A stretch of 64,000 nt of DNA. Origin: Xanthomonas sp. Leaf148. Its GTDB lineage: Bacteria; Pseudomonadota; Gammaproteobacteria; Xanthomonadales; Xanthomonadaceae. A model generated the notes under the pieces. It was not told where the DNA came from, ran no database searches, and was given only the letters and a program-made list of their open reading frames with translations. This document shows positions 46,070 through 55,246 of the stretch, piece after piece (the first letter of the stretch is position 1; each line of letters opens with the position of its first letter). The position numbers were made by a program, and so were the translations under genes. Location of the stretch: assembly GCF_001423585.1 (NCBI RefSeq), contig NZ_LMOP01000008.1, positions 175,476-239,475 on the forward strand, given 5' to 3'.

Positions 46070-46618
46070 ATGAAGCCTTACTTAAAATTTCTGGTTTTCA
46101 TTGTCGCGGCGATGCTGTTTGTACCTGTCTTTGCATTTGTGGCGTATGACGCATTTGTAGTTGCGCCTCGCGTAGGCGATCTCCGGACCATCCTCAGCAA
46201 CGCGGATCCTCTTGACCGTTCGCCTCCAGCTAATATCCGCCTGTATATCCATGCGCTGCACAGTAAAGGCGCATCACCTTCCGAGGTGATTGCGATGCGG
46301 CTGCATTCACGTTTTCTGCAACGTAGTGGCGTGTTTCGATCACACATAGAGCAGTTTCTGTGGGGACGACTGATTTCTCTGCATCTGTCCGAGGACGAGG
46401 TGCTTGCGCTCTATTCCACGCTCGCCTACAACGGGGAGGGAACAGGTTTGAATGCGTTGTCCCGACGCATGTTTGCAAAGCCGCTCAGTGATTTGGATGA
46501 CCGTGAGGCGGCTACATTGGTCGCGTATACGCGGGCGCCGTGTGTGTATGCACGCGATCCTGCCAGTCTATCTGCGCGTCGCGATCGTCTGATTTCCGAT
46601 GCACGAAGCGGACTTTAG
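46070..46618 (+). CDS. Small membrane protein resembling part of a GT51 peptidoglycan glycosyltransferase
   Basis: 182 residues. An N-terminal membrane helix (FLVFIVAAMLFVPVFAFVAY) is followed by about 150 residues. The segment LSEDEVLALYSTLAYNGEG ... LNALSRRMFAKPLSDLDDRE ... ATLVAYTRAP resembles the second half of the GT51 transglycosylase domain of class A penicillin-binding proteins (ILELYLN...FG...YFGKxxxxLxxxEAAxLAG). The catalytic EDxxF motif of the first half is not recognisable, so enzymatic activity is doubtful. Directly downstream of the rhs remnant, it may be a displaced accessory or immunity gene. The family call is by eye. Confidence 0.6.
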   Translation: MKPYLKFLVFIVAAMLFVPVFAFVAYDAFVVAPRVGDLRTILSNADPLDRSPPANIRLYIHALHSKGASPSEVIAMRLHSRFLQRSGVFRSHIEQFLWGRLISLHLSEDEVLALYSTLAYNGEGTGLNALSRRMFAKPLSDLDDREAATLVAYTRAPCVYARDPASLSARRDRLISDARSGL

Positions 46619-46693
46619 CACCCCACTGCGCTGCCGCATCATGATGTGAAGCATTTCTAGGGAGCCAGAAAAATAGAAAAATTCCTGCGATCG

Positions 46694-46990
46694 ATGAAAA
46701 CATTGTTGGGCACGCTGCTGCTTGTCGCAGGCGCCTGTCTGTTGGGTGCGGGAATCAGTGCCTCGGCGGCGACCTTAGGGTTAACCAAGTTCGCGGACGA
46801 TCGTCGTGGCGAATGGGCCTTCTTGATCCTTCCAGTCGACCTGGTCTTGGGCTCTCTACTTGGCTACTTCGGCAGACGGCTCTTGGTCGGGGCGTCTGGC
46901 TACACTCGCCGGCAAATCGGCGGTGCTTTTGCGTTTCTCGTCGTCGCGTCGTGCGTGTTTCTCACTTGGCGATTCAGCAATGGCAGTTGA
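46694..46990 (+). CDS. Small hypothetical membrane protein
   Basis: 98 residues with three hydrophobic segments: LLGTLLLVAGACLLGAGISA, a stretch around AFLILPVDLVLGSLLGYFG, and GGAFAFLVVASCVFLTWRFS. No family recognised. The composition is less GC-rich than the flanking chromosomal genes, so it probably belongs to the RHS island. It follows the GT51-like gene by 75 bases on the same strand. The interval to 47152 holds nothing recognisable. Confidence 0.55.
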   Translation: MKTLLGTLLLVAGACLLGAGISASAATLGLTKFADDRRGEWAFLILPVDLVLGSLLGYFGRRLLVGASGYTRRQIGGAFAFLVVASCVFLTWRFSNGS

Positions 46991-47152
46991 GGGTCATCGG
47001 TCAGGCGTGGCTATATCGCGCGCGCCGGAAATGTTAGGTGCGAAGTGAAGCACGCCCGCGTGTCGAGGCTAGCTCGCTGCTTTATCGTAGCGGTTTGCGG
47101 CACGGAATCAGGCAGCGGATGCGCTAATCGCGGAGGCAACGCATGCGTTTTT

Positions 47153-48970
47153 TCACGTCTTCCGCGTCGCCGCTACTGCTTGATCATCCACATCCACATC
47201 CACCTTGACGTCGGCTTCGAACAGGCGCATCAGGTCTTCGCGCGCATCGCGCGAGGTCTGGATCACCTTGGCTTCGTCGTCGTAGACCAGGTGTTGCGCG
47301 CGCATCAGGTCTTCGTCGTGCTTGCGGAAGCGCTCGATGTGTTCGCGCGCGAGCGCATCGCCCACGCCGAGCGAGGTCAGCACGCGTCCGCCCAGTTCCA
47401 GGCTGGAGGCGAATACCTCGCGGAACGGTTCGGCGCCCAGGTCCATCAGTTTCCAGGCGTGTTGGCGGTTGCGCGCGCGCGCCAGCACCGTGGCCTGCGG
47501 GTACAGGCGGCGGATCAGCCGCACCGTCTTGATGTTGGTTTCCGGGTCGTCTACCGCAATCACAAACACCTTGATGCGATCGGCGCCGGCGGCGCGTAGC
47601 AGGTCCGGCCGGGTCGGGTCGCCGTAATACAGTTCGCCGCCGAAGCGGCGAATATCCTCCACCGTGTCGGGGTTGTGCTCCAGCGCCACAAACGGCACGT
47701 GGCGCGAGGTAAGCAGGCGGGCCACCACCTGGCCAAAACGGCCCACGCCCGCGATCAGCACCTGCGGCGACTGCGCATCGATGGTGTCGAAGGGCCGCTC
47801 GGACTTGGGCACCTGCACCCGCAATGGTCCATTGAGCAGGCGCTGCATCCCGAGCAGCAGCAGCGGCGTCAGGGCCATGGAGACACCGACGATGGCCACC
47901 AGGCGATCGTGATTGGCCGGATCCAGCAAGCCGACACGATCGGCTTCGTTGAACACCACAAACGCGAATTCGCCGCCCAGCCACAACACGCTGCCAAGCA
48001 TCAGGCTGCTGCGTAGCGGCAGCTTGGCGACGCTGCCGATACCGACCAGCAGCGAGAACTTCACCACCAGCAAGATCGCCACGCCGGCGGCGATCAACCC
48101 CGGTTCGGCGACCACGCGATTGAGGTCGATGCCCATGCCCACCGAAATGAAGAACAAGCCCAGCAGCAAACCTTCGAACGGTTCGATCTGCGATTCGAGT
48201 TCGTGGCGGAATTCCGAATCGGCCAGCAGCACGCCGGCGATGAAGGCCCCCAGGCTGGCGCTCAGGCCGGCTTCCTGCATGATCCAGGCGGTACCCAGCA
48301 CCACCAGCAACGCGCTGGCGGTGAACACCTCCGGCATGCGGGTGCGCGCCACTACGTTGAACAGATAGCGCAATACAAAGCGCCCGCACAAGATCACCAG
48401 CGCCAATGCGGCCATCGCCTTGGCCACATCGGGCCAGGCAAGAGTGGCGTTCTTGCTGCCACCGAGCAGCGGAATGGCGGCCAGCAACGGGATCGCGATC
48501 AGATCCTGAAACAGCAGGATGGCGAAGGCCAGTCGCCCGTAATCGCTGCCCAGCGCCTTGCGTTCGGCCAGCAGCTGCAGGCCCACCGCAGTGGACGACA
48601 ACGCCAGCGCCACGCCGACGATGAGCGATGTTTTCCAGCCCAGGTTGCCCAGCATCAGCAGGCCGCCCAGGATCATGGCCGTCACCACCACCTGGGTGGC
48701 GCCGGCGCCGAACACCGAATGGCGCATTACCTTCAGGCGGGCTGGCGACAGCTCCAGGCCGATCACGAATAGCAGCATCACCACGCCGATTTCGGCCGCG
48801 CCGCTGATGCGCTCGGCATCCTGCACCACGCCCACACCATCCGGGCCAAGCACCACACCGGCGACCAGATAGGCCAGCACCGCGCCGAGGCCAAAGCGCT
48901 TGAACACCGGTACCGCCACGATGGCGGCCAGCATCAGGACCAGAGCCAGTTCCAGGCCACCGCTATGCAT
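47153..48970 (-). CDS. Monovalent cation:proton antiporter-2 (KefB/KefC-type)
   Basis: 605 residues. Membrane domain with about 12 helices, including LAYLVAGVVLGPDGVGVV, VVMLLFVIGLELSPARLKVM, ALALSSTAVGLQLL, AILLFQDLIAIPLLAAIPLL and ASLGAFIAGVLLADSEFRHE, the last two holding the typical QD and DSEFRHE motifs of KefB/C. From about residue 400 an RCK/TrkA-N domain follows with the nucleotide-binding GVGRFGQVVARLL. It exports K+ in exchange for H+, gated by glutathione adducts in the E. coli homologues. The start at 48970 was chosen for its ggag spacing; 48976 adds two residues. No KefF/KefG subunit lies beside it. Confidence 0.9.
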   Translation of the reverse strand: MHSGGLELALVLMLAAIVAVPVFKRFGLGAVLAYLVAGVVLGPDGVGVVQDAERISGAAEIGVVMLLFVIGLELSPARLKVMRHSVFGAGATQVVVTAMILGGLLMLGNLGWKTSLIVGVALALSSTAVGLQLLAERKALGSDYGRLAFAILLFQDLIAIPLLAAIPLLGGSKNATLAWPDVAKAMAALALVILCGRFVLRYLFNVVARTRMPEVFTASALLVVLGTAWIMQEAGLSASLGAFIAGVLLADSEFRHELESQIEPFEGLLLGLFFISVGMGIDLNRVVAEPGLIAAGVAILLVVKFSLLVGIGSVAKLPLRSSLMLGSVLWLGGEFAFVVFNEADRVGLLDPANHDRLVAIVGVSMALTPLLLLGMQRLLNGPLRVQVPKSERPFDTIDAQSPQVLIAGVGRFGQVVARLLTSRHVPFVALEHNPDTVEDIRRFGGELYYGDPTRPDLLRAAGADRIKVFVIAVDDPETNIKTVRLIRRLYPQATVLARARNRQHAWKLMDLGAEPFREVFASSLELGGRVLTSLGVGDALAREHIERFRKHDEDLMRAQHLVYDDEAKVIQTSRDAREDLMRLFEADVKVDVDVDDQAVAATRKT

Positions 48971-49373
48971 GCACATTCTCCGTTGAGGTGCGCATTATGC
49001 CGCCCGAAGCATCCGGCCAGCTTGCACCAACGTGCCGGAGTCGCCGCCGATGCGCATCGCATGCCACACGGTGCGGTGCTGTGACATGCGGCAGCGCCAT
49101 GCAACCGGCCACGCCGGCACGCGCGGCCATGCGGCGACCGCAGCGCCCAGCATCCGCCAGGCGGAGCTGGTGTGCTGGATGCGCTGAGATCGCACCCTCG
49201 AAGCGAACAAGAGCCGCTACTGCGCCTGCGATAGCAGGACGCCGAGCAGCCTGCGCAGGGCCACTGCGCAGTCGCCAACGGCGTGCGGCCGGTGCGCTGT
49301 GCGGCATGCACGACGCATCTCACTGCGCCATGCATTCCTGCCGTGTGGCCGCGCTACGCTCGCTTTACTGCGC
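48971..49373. other. Gene-free interval between antiporter and carbonic anhydrase
   Basis: About 400 high-GC bases. Open frames in several directions have no start signals or family features. No member of the two composite repeat families was identified here, and no terminator with a T tract was seen downstream of the carbonic anhydrase gene. Confidence 0.4.
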
Positions 49374-50201
49374 TCAGTGGCTCTTGAGCAGGAAGCGTCG
49401 ATCCAGCGGCTGCAGCGGACGAGCGTTGAATGGATAGACGCGCTCGAAGGCGTTGATCTGCTCTTCGGACACCTGCACCGGCTGCTCGAGCACCACCCAG
49501 TCCACCGTTTCGCTGCACGGCGGGGTGGTCAGCGAGCCTTCGTAGCGATAGAAGCGGCGTTGCTGCTTGGGCGGAAGGAAATCGCTGGCCCGCACCGATG
49601 CGTTGGCGACCTGCCGGGTCTGGTTCCTGTCCTTGGGCATGGCATCCAGCACCCGCTGGAAGGCAGGATTGGCCTTGCCGGTTTCGAAGAAGATCGCCAG
49701 CACGCCCAGGGTTCCATCCGGACCCTGGTGCACGATGTGCGCCTCCATCGGGAAGCGCCGGCCGTTCAACAGGTGCTCGCTCGGGTGATGGAAATGCAGC
49801 TGCAACGCGGTGTACTGCTTGCCGCCGATCAGCATGGTGCCGCCGTCATGCAACTCCAGCTGGATGGAATGACCGGTGTTGCGCACCGCCAGCGGCACGG
49901 CGCTGTAGTCCAGCTCCAGCTTGCCCAGGTTGGCGTCGAGCGCGCCTTTCAGATCGATCGGGCTGTTCTGTTGGCCGTTGCCGCACAGCACGTTTTCCTT
50001 GGCCAGTTCGGCCCAGTGCTCGGCGCCCTCCGGACCGGTATAGCCCCACTCATGCCCGACGTGTTGGGGGGTCTCGTGCGCCTCCACGGGGGGCGTTGCA
50101 GGCAGCGTGGTTTGCGCCATGCCGACCGTGACCCAGCCCGCGGCGGCACACAGACACACCGGGCGGAGACGGCGTAACAAAAACGACATAGAAGACGGCA
50201 T
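49374..50201 (-). CDS. Periplasmic alpha-class carbonic anhydrase
   Basis: 275 residues. A Sec signal peptide (RRLRPVCLCAAAGWVTVGMA) precedes the alpha-CA domain: GNGQQNSPIDL, the zinc histidines in LQLHFHHPSEH and AHIVHQ, and SLTTPPCSETVDWVV near the end. The two cysteines LCGNG and PPCSE probably form the conserved disulphide. It interconverts CO2 and bicarbonate in the periplasm. The ATG at 50201 has agga eight bases upstream; MSFLL at 50189 is an alternative. Confidence 0.93.
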   Translation of the reverse strand: MPSSMSFLLRRLRPVCLCAAAGWVTVGMAQTTLPATPPVEAHETPQHVGHEWGYTGPEGAEHWAELAKENVLCGNGQQNSPIDLKGALDANLGKLELDYSAVPLAVRNTGHSIQLELHDGGTMLIGGKQYTALQLHFHHPSEHLLNGRRFPMEAHIVHQGPDGTLGVLAIFFETGKANPAFQRVLDAMPKDRNQTRQVANASVRASDFLPPKQQRRFYRYEGSLTTPPCSETVDWVVLEQPVQVSEEQINAFERVYPFNARPLQPLDRRFLLKSH

Positions 50202-50423
50202 TGGTGATTCCTGAGCAGCGACGGGAGCGGAGGGGCGCAATGGCGCGCGCCCTGCCACGAAGATGTGCGGTGGGTTGGCTGTGCCAAGAAGCGGACTGTA
50301 CCGATTGCTGTGCCGCACACCACAGGTTTGCGACGGCCGGTGGATTCGCTCAGACCAGCACGACCTCTTGGCGCGGCTGAGCGCATCGCGGCGACAGGGT
50401 TGCAGGTGAATGCCTGCACCACG

Positions 50424-50455
50424 CGCGGAGGTGCCACGACGATGGCACCTCCGCG
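50424..50455 (-). terminator. Perfect 13-bp hairpin in the carbonic anhydrase-mgtE interval
   Basis: Inverted repeat cgcggaggtgcca/tggcacctccgcg with a six-base loop. No T tract on either side. It lies 20 bases beyond the end of a possible small minus-strand gene (50475-50666) and over 300 bases upstream of mgtE, so it could end that gene's transcript or be part of the mgtE leader. Confidence 0.35.
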
Positions 50456-50474
50456 TACTCGCTCTTGCGCAGCG

Positions 50475-50666
50475 TCAGTCGCGCGTTGTCGGCGGGGTGA
50501 GCGGCATGGCCTGCGCCAGCGCCGTGCAGTACAGGCTCGGCATGCTGGACGCCCGGTGAAGCGGGGCGGCTGCGAAGGATTGACCAAGCGAGCGCAGGCG
50601 CGCAGACTGCGCCGCGCCGCCGCCCGGATCACCGGTCGGTGCGCACCTTTCGGAGCCTTTACTCAT
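50475..50666 (-). CDS. Doubtful small ORF
   Basis: 63 residues beginning MSKGSERCAPTGDPGGG. No family, signal peptide or membrane segment was recognised, and there is no strong ribosome binding site. The only support is its position in a 570-base gap and the perfect hairpin shortly after its stop. The rest of the gap (50202-50423 and 50667-50773) shows nothing recognisable. Confidence 0.25.
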   Translation of the reverse strand: MSKGSERCAPTGDPGGGAAQSARLRSLGQSFAAAPLHRASSMPSLYCTALAQAMPLTPPTTRD

Positions 50667-50773
50667 GTCCAGCGACAGTCACCCTAGACCCGGGTCGATG
50701 ACCCAGCTGGCGCGCGCCTGAGGCTCAGGTTCGCCGGCTGTCATCGACGACGGTCGTCACCAGGCGAACCACC

Positions 50774-52141
50774 ATGTACAACGAAACCCTGCGCCTTGCC
50801 CAAGGCGTCGATGCCTTGATCGCACCTCTGGCCGAGCTCAACACGGCCGATGCGGTGGAATATCTCAACACGCTCGATCGCGACGATGCGGCACACGTGC
50901 TGGCCGCGCTGCCGCCGCCGCGTGCGGTGAAGTTGCTCGAACAACCCGAGCTGCGCGATGCCAGCGCACTGGTCGCCCTGCTGCCGGCCGAGCAGGCCGC
51001 CTCCTTGCTCGGGCAGATGGCCGACGACCGCGCCACCGATATCTTCCACGGCCTGGATGCCGAGCAGCGCCAGCCGCTGCTGTGGTTGCTCAGTGCCGAG
51101 GCGCGGCTGTCGATCCAGGCGCTGATGCGCTACCCGCCCAACACTGCCGGTGCGTTGATGACCACCGAATTCGTGGCGGTGTCGTCCGACTGGACAGTGG
51201 GCCGCACCTTGCAGCACATCCGCGAAGTGGAGCGCAGCCGCGAGACCGTTTACGCCATCTATCTGCTCGACCCGCAGACCCGCGTGCTGCAGCAGGTGGT
51301 CACCATGCGCCGGCTGATCACCGGCGCGCCGGAGGCACCGATCCTGGAGGTGGCGCAGGTCAATCCGCCGGTCACCGTGGACCCGGCACTGGACCAGGAA
51401 GAAGTGGCGCGCCTGATCCGCCGCCACGACCTGCTCGCGATCCCGGTGGTGGATGCGCGCGGGCATGTGCTGGGCATCGTCACCGTGGACGATGTGCTCG
51501 ACGCATTGATCGCCGAATCCACCGAAGACGTGCACAAGTTCGGCGGCATGGAAGCGCTGGACAAGCCCTACATGCACATTGGGTTTGGCCAGATGATCAA
51601 GAAGCGCGCCGGTTGGTTGAGTGTGCTGTTTCTGGGCGAAATGCTCACCGCCAGCGCCATGCAGCACTTCGAGGACGAGTTGTCCAAGGCGGTGGTGCTG
51701 ACCTTGTTCATTCCGTTGATCATGAGCTCGGGCGGCAACTCCGGTTCGCAGGCCACTTCGCTGCTGATCCGTTCGCTGGCGCTGCGTGAAATCCGCCTGG
51801 GCGACTGGTGGAAAGTGGCGCTGCGCGAGCTGCCCACCGGGCTGACCCTTGGCGCGATTCTGGGCGTGCTGGCGATCGTGCGCATCGCCATCTGGCAAAC
51901 CGCCGGCCTGTACGACTATGGCCCGCATTGGCAGATGGTGGCGTTGACCATCGGTGCGGCGCTGATCGGCATCGTCACCTTCGGCTCGCTGTCCGGCTCG
52001 ATGCTGCCATTCGTGCTGCAACGCTTCGGCTTCGACCCGGCCAGCGCCTCGGCACCGTTCGTGGCCACGCTGGTGGATGTCACCGGCTTGGTGATCTATT
52101 TCAGCATTGCCGCGGCGATCTTGAGCGGCACGTTGTTATAA
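50774..52141 (+). CDS. mgtE: Magnesium transporter MgtE
   Basis: 455 residues with MgtE architecture: an N-terminal superhelical domain (AEYLNTLDRDDAAHVLAALP-like repeats), two CBS domains (about 140-265: MTTEFVAVSSDWTVGRTLQ and ILEVAQVNPPVTVDP ... VDARGHVLGIVTVDDVLDAL), and a five-helix membrane domain from about 285 with the selectivity region LIMSSGGNSGSQAT. It admits Mg2+ through a channel that the cytosolic domains close when Mg2+ is high. Monocistronic, ending in a long hairpin. Confidence 0.95.
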   Translation: MYNETLRLAQGVDALIAPLAELNTADAVEYLNTLDRDDAAHVLAALPPPRAVKLLEQPELRDASALVALLPAEQAASLLGQMADDRATDIFHGLDAEQRQPLLWLLSAEARLSIQALMRYPPNTAGALMTTEFVAVSSDWTVGRTLQHIREVERSRETVYAIYLLDPQTRVLQQVVTMRRLITGAPEAPILEVAQVNPPVTVDPALDQEEVARLIRRHDLLAIPVVDARGHVLGIVTVDDVLDALIAESTEDVHKFGGMEALDKPYMHIGFGQMIKKRAGWLSVLFLGEMLTASAMQHFEDELSKAVVLTLFIPLIMSSGGNSGSQATSLLIRSLALREIRLGDWWKVALRELPTGLTLGAILGVLAIVRIAIWQTAGLYDYGPHWQMVALTIGAALIGIVTFGSLSGSMLPFVLQRFGFDPASASAPFVATLVDVTGLVIYFSIAAAILSGTLL

Positions 52142-52153
52142 GACAGGGCGATA

Positions 52154-52181
52154 CAGGCCTGGCGAGCAATCGCCAGGCCTG
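52154..52181 (+). terminator. Hairpin downstream of mgtE
   Basis: Perfect 12-bp stem caggcctggcga/tcgccaggcctg with loop gcaa, 12 bases after the mgtE stop, followed by tctct. The T tract is weak, but position and stability support a terminator. The rest of the interval to 52431 holds nothing recognisable. Confidence 0.6.
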
Positions 52182-52431
52182 TCTCTATGCGGGACGTGTC
52201 TAGGTGGACCGAGAGGGTGATGTCTGCGCGCTGCGCGCACGGATATCGATGACTTCGTCCCTGGCGTATCAGATCAGCAGCATGGCGGATCGTCGGATGT
52301 GGCAACGCCTTTAGCGCACCCCCGGTTGCGGTAGGTCCATAGGCTTGGTGCACGCGTGCTGTACAGCACGCCCATGCCTGGATCCATCAGTGCGTGTACC
52401 GTAGCGCGATGGCAGTGTTCTTCCCCGCACA

Positions 52432-55140
52432 ATGAGTACCTATCACCTGCAACAGGTCTTCCGCCCCAGCACCGTTGCGGTGGTGGGTGGCAGTCCGCGC
52501 GATCGCTCGGCCGGGCGGGCGGTGGTGCGCAATCTGCGCGCGGCCGGCTTCCCTGGGCAGATCGGTTGGGTGAGCCCGCGCTATAGCGAGATCGATGGCG
52601 TGCGCACGGTGGCGCGCTTGACCGATCTGCCGTGGGTACCCGACCTAGTGGTGATCACCGCACCAGCGCGCATCGTGCCGCGCATCGTCTCCATCGCCGC
52701 GCGGCGCGGGGTGGCAGCAGCCATCATCCTCACCGCCGGTTTGGGCCGTGGCCCTGGTTCGCCGGCCGCACGCATGGAAGCGGCCGCACGGGCAAAGGGC
52801 ATGCGCATCCTCGGCCCGCATTGCCTGGGCGTGATCGCCCCGCATGCGCGGCTCAATGCCAGCATCGCCGCGCACTGCCCACAGGCCGGCGATCTGGCGC
52901 TGATTTCCGAATCCAGCGCCATTGCCGCTGCCTTGGTGGAGTGGGGCGTGGCGCGCTCGGTCGGGTTCTCGGCGGTGGTGTCGCTGGGCGATACGCTGGA
53001 TGTGGACTTCGGCGATCTGCTCGATTACTTCGCCACCGACTACCGCACCCGCGCCATCCTGCTCTACGTCGAACGCATCGGCGATGCGCGCAAGTTCATG
53101 TCGGCCGCGCGTGCGGCCGCACGCGCCAAACCAGTGGTGGTGGTCAAATCCGGCCGCCAGTTCCGCATCAATCCCAATGCCGATACCCACGCGCAGGCGC
53201 TGGCCGGCTCGGATGCGGTGTATGGCGCCGCGTTCGCGCGTGCCGGGCTGCTGCGCGTCGGCGCATTGGACGAGTTGTTCGCCGCGGCCGAAACGCTGGG
53301 CCGGCTTGGCAGCTTCCCGGGCCGGCGTCTGGCCATCCTGAGCAATGGAGGCGGGGTGGGGCAGCTGGCGGTGGACCAGTTAGTGCTGCGTGGCGGCACG
53401 TTGGCCGAGTTGTCGGCCAAGACCCTGGAGCGGCTGGACCAGTCGCTGCCGGAAGGCTGGTCGCGCAGCAACCCGGTGGACATCATTGTCGACGCCGATG
53501 GCGCGCGCTATGCCGCGGCGATCGAAGCGCTGCTGGACGACCCCGAAAACGACGCCTTGCTGGTGGTCAACGTGCCCACCGCGTTCACTTCCTCGGCCGA
53601 CGCGGCCAAGGCGCTGACCCGCGCGCTGGAGCAACGCAACCGCTATCAGCGCGACAAGCCGGTGTTCGCGGTGTGGCTGGGCCAGGACGACGCGGCGATC
53701 GCCGCGCTCAACGCCGCGCGCGTGCCCACCTACGCCACCGAATCGGATGCGGTGCGCGGCTTCACCCACCTGGTCCGTTACCGCGAGGCGCAGGCGGCGC
53801 TGATGGAAACCCCACCCAGCCTGCCGGAAGACTTCGTGGTGGATGCCGGCATCGCGCGCGCGGTGGTCGATGAAGCCTTGGCTGCGGGCCGGCGTTGGTT
53901 GGACCCGGTGGCGACCAATCGGCTGCTGGCCGCCTACGGCATCCCGATCGTGCCGTTGCAGGTGGCCACCACCGCCAACGAGGCCGCCTTGCTGGCCGAC
54001 CCGCTGCTGGCAATGGGGCGCACGGTCACCTTGAAGGTGTTGTCCGGCGACATCGCGCACAAGTCCGACGTGGATGGCGTGCGCCTGAATCTGTCCAGCG
54101 TGGCGGCGGTGCGCGAGGCGGCGGCCGGCATCCTGGCGCGTGCCCGCGCCGCGCTGCCGAACGCGGTCATCGAAGGGGTGATCGTGCAGCCCACCGTGCT
54201 GCGGCCCAAGGCGCGCGAGTTGATCGCCGGCATTGCCGACGATCCGGTGTTTGGCCCGGCGATCGTGTTCGGCCGTGGCGGCACTGCGGTGGAGGTGATC
54301 AACGACCGCGAACTGGCGTTGCCACCGCTGGATCTGCGCCTGGCCCACGAGCTGATCGGCCGCACCCGCGTCTCGCGCATCCTCAAGGCCTATCGCGACG
54401 TGCCGGCCGCCGACGAGCGCGCCGTGGCGCTGGTGCTGGTCAAGCTGGCGCAGCTGGCCGCCGACATCCCGGAAATCACCGAGCTGGATATCAACCCGCT
54501 GCTGGCCGACCGCGATGGCGTGATCGCGCTGGATGCCCGCGTGGCGGTGGCGCCGGCGCGCAAGCTGCACAAGGGCCGCGGTCATCCGCGTTTTGCGATC
54601 TTCCCGTATCCCAAGGAATGGGAGCGCCAGATCGCGCTTGGCGATGGCACCCACGCGCTGGTGCGCCCGGTGCGCCCGGAAGACGATGCATTGTTCCGCG
54701 CCTTCTTCGCGCGGGTCACCGATGAAGACCTGCGGTTGCGGTTCTTCCAGTCGGTCAAGCATTTCAGCCACGAATTCATCGCCCGCCTGACCCAGCTCGA
54801 TTACGCCCGCTCGATCGCGCTGGTGGCCATCGACCCCAAGACCGGCGACATGCTTGGCGCGGTGCGCCTGCATGCCGACGCCGATTACGAGCGTGGCGAG
54901 TACGGCATCCTGATCCGCTCCGACCTCAAGGGCCACGGCATCGGCTGGCAGCTGATGCGCATCATGATCGAGTACGCACGCTGGCTGGGCCTGAAGCAGA
55001 TCGAAGGCCAGGTGCTGCGCGAGAACCGCACCATGCTGGCGATGTGCCAGAGCCTGGGCTTTGGCGTACGCCCGGATCCGGACGATGCGACCCTGATGGC
55101 GGTGACACTCCCTATAATGGGCGAGCCGCGCCCGGCCTGA
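52432..55140 (+). CDS. Pat/PatZ-like protein acetyltransferase (acyl-CoA synthetase-GNAT fusion)
   Basis: 902 residues. N-terminal CoA-binding domain (VFRPSTVAVVGGSPRDRSAG), a succinyl-CoA synthetase-like middle (ISESSAIAAALVEWGVARS, LSNGGGVGQLAVDQL), an ATP-grasp domain (about 490-700: LLAAYGIPIVPLQVATT, VTLKVLSGDIAHKSDVDGV, VFGRGGTAVEVI), and a C-terminal GNAT domain (about 730-890) with YERGEYGILIRSDLKGHGIG, where the R/G-x-x-G-x-G-type acetyl-CoA site lies. This is the domain order of Salmonella Pat and E. coli PatZ, which acetylate lysines of acetyl-CoA synthetase and other enzymes. The synthetase part is probably a sensor. No sirtuin deacetylase gene is adjacent. Confidence 0.9.
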   Translation: MSTYHLQQVFRPSTVAVVGGSPRDRSAGRAVVRNLRAAGFPGQIGWVSPRYSEIDGVRTVARLTDLPWVPDLVVITAPARIVPRIVSIAARRGVAAAIILTAGLGRGPGSPAARMEAAARAKGMRILGPHCLGVIAPHARLNASIAAHCPQAGDLALISESSAIAAALVEWGVARSVGFSAVVSLGDTLDVDFGDLLDYFATDYRTRAILLYVERIGDARKFMSAARAAARAKPVVVVKSGRQFRINPNADTHAQALAGSDAVYGAAFARAGLLRVGALDELFAAAETLGRLGSFPGRRLAILSNGGGVGQLAVDQLVLRGGTLAELSAKTLERLDQSLPEGWSRSNPVDIIVDADGARYAAAIEALLDDPENDALLVVNVPTAFTSSADAAKALTRALEQRNRYQRDKPVFAVWLGQDDAAIAALNAARVPTYATESDAVRGFTHLVRYREAQAALMETPPSLPEDFVVDAGIARAVVDEALAAGRRWLDPVATNRLLAAYGIPIVPLQVATTANEAALLADPLLAMGRTVTLKVLSGDIAHKSDVDGVRLNLSSVAAVREAAAGILARARAALPNAVIEGVIVQPTVLRPKARELIAGIADDPVFGPAIVFGRGGTAVEVINDRELALPPLDLRLAHELIGRTRVSRILKAYRDVPAADERAVALVLVKLAQLAADIPEITELDINPLLADRDGVIALDARVAVAPARKLHKGRGHPRFAIFPYPKEWERQIALGDGTHALVRPVRPEDDALFRAFFARVTDEDLRLRFFQSVKHFSHEFIARLTQLDYARSIALVAIDPKTGDMLGAVRLHADADYERGEYGILIRSDLKGHGIGWQLMRIMIEYARWLGLKQIEGQVLRENRTMLAMCQSLGFGVRPDPDDATLMAVTLPIMGEPRPA

Positions 55141-55246
55141 CGTTGCGTCACGCCGCGGTCCCCCATCCTCCACCGCACGCCGGATCTGCCGGGCTTTGCC
55201 CTGGCCCGTTGTTCCGGCTGTCGTCTCGGCCCGCCTGGGAGTGTCA

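Noticed and set aside
50456-50773. Magnesium riboswitch upstream of mgtE
   Set aside because: No M-box elements recognisable; only one simple hairpin further upstream.
55141-55246. Manganese (yybP-ykoY) riboswitch before the TerC-like gene
   Set aside because: The leader is too short and the conserved paired loops could not be drawn.
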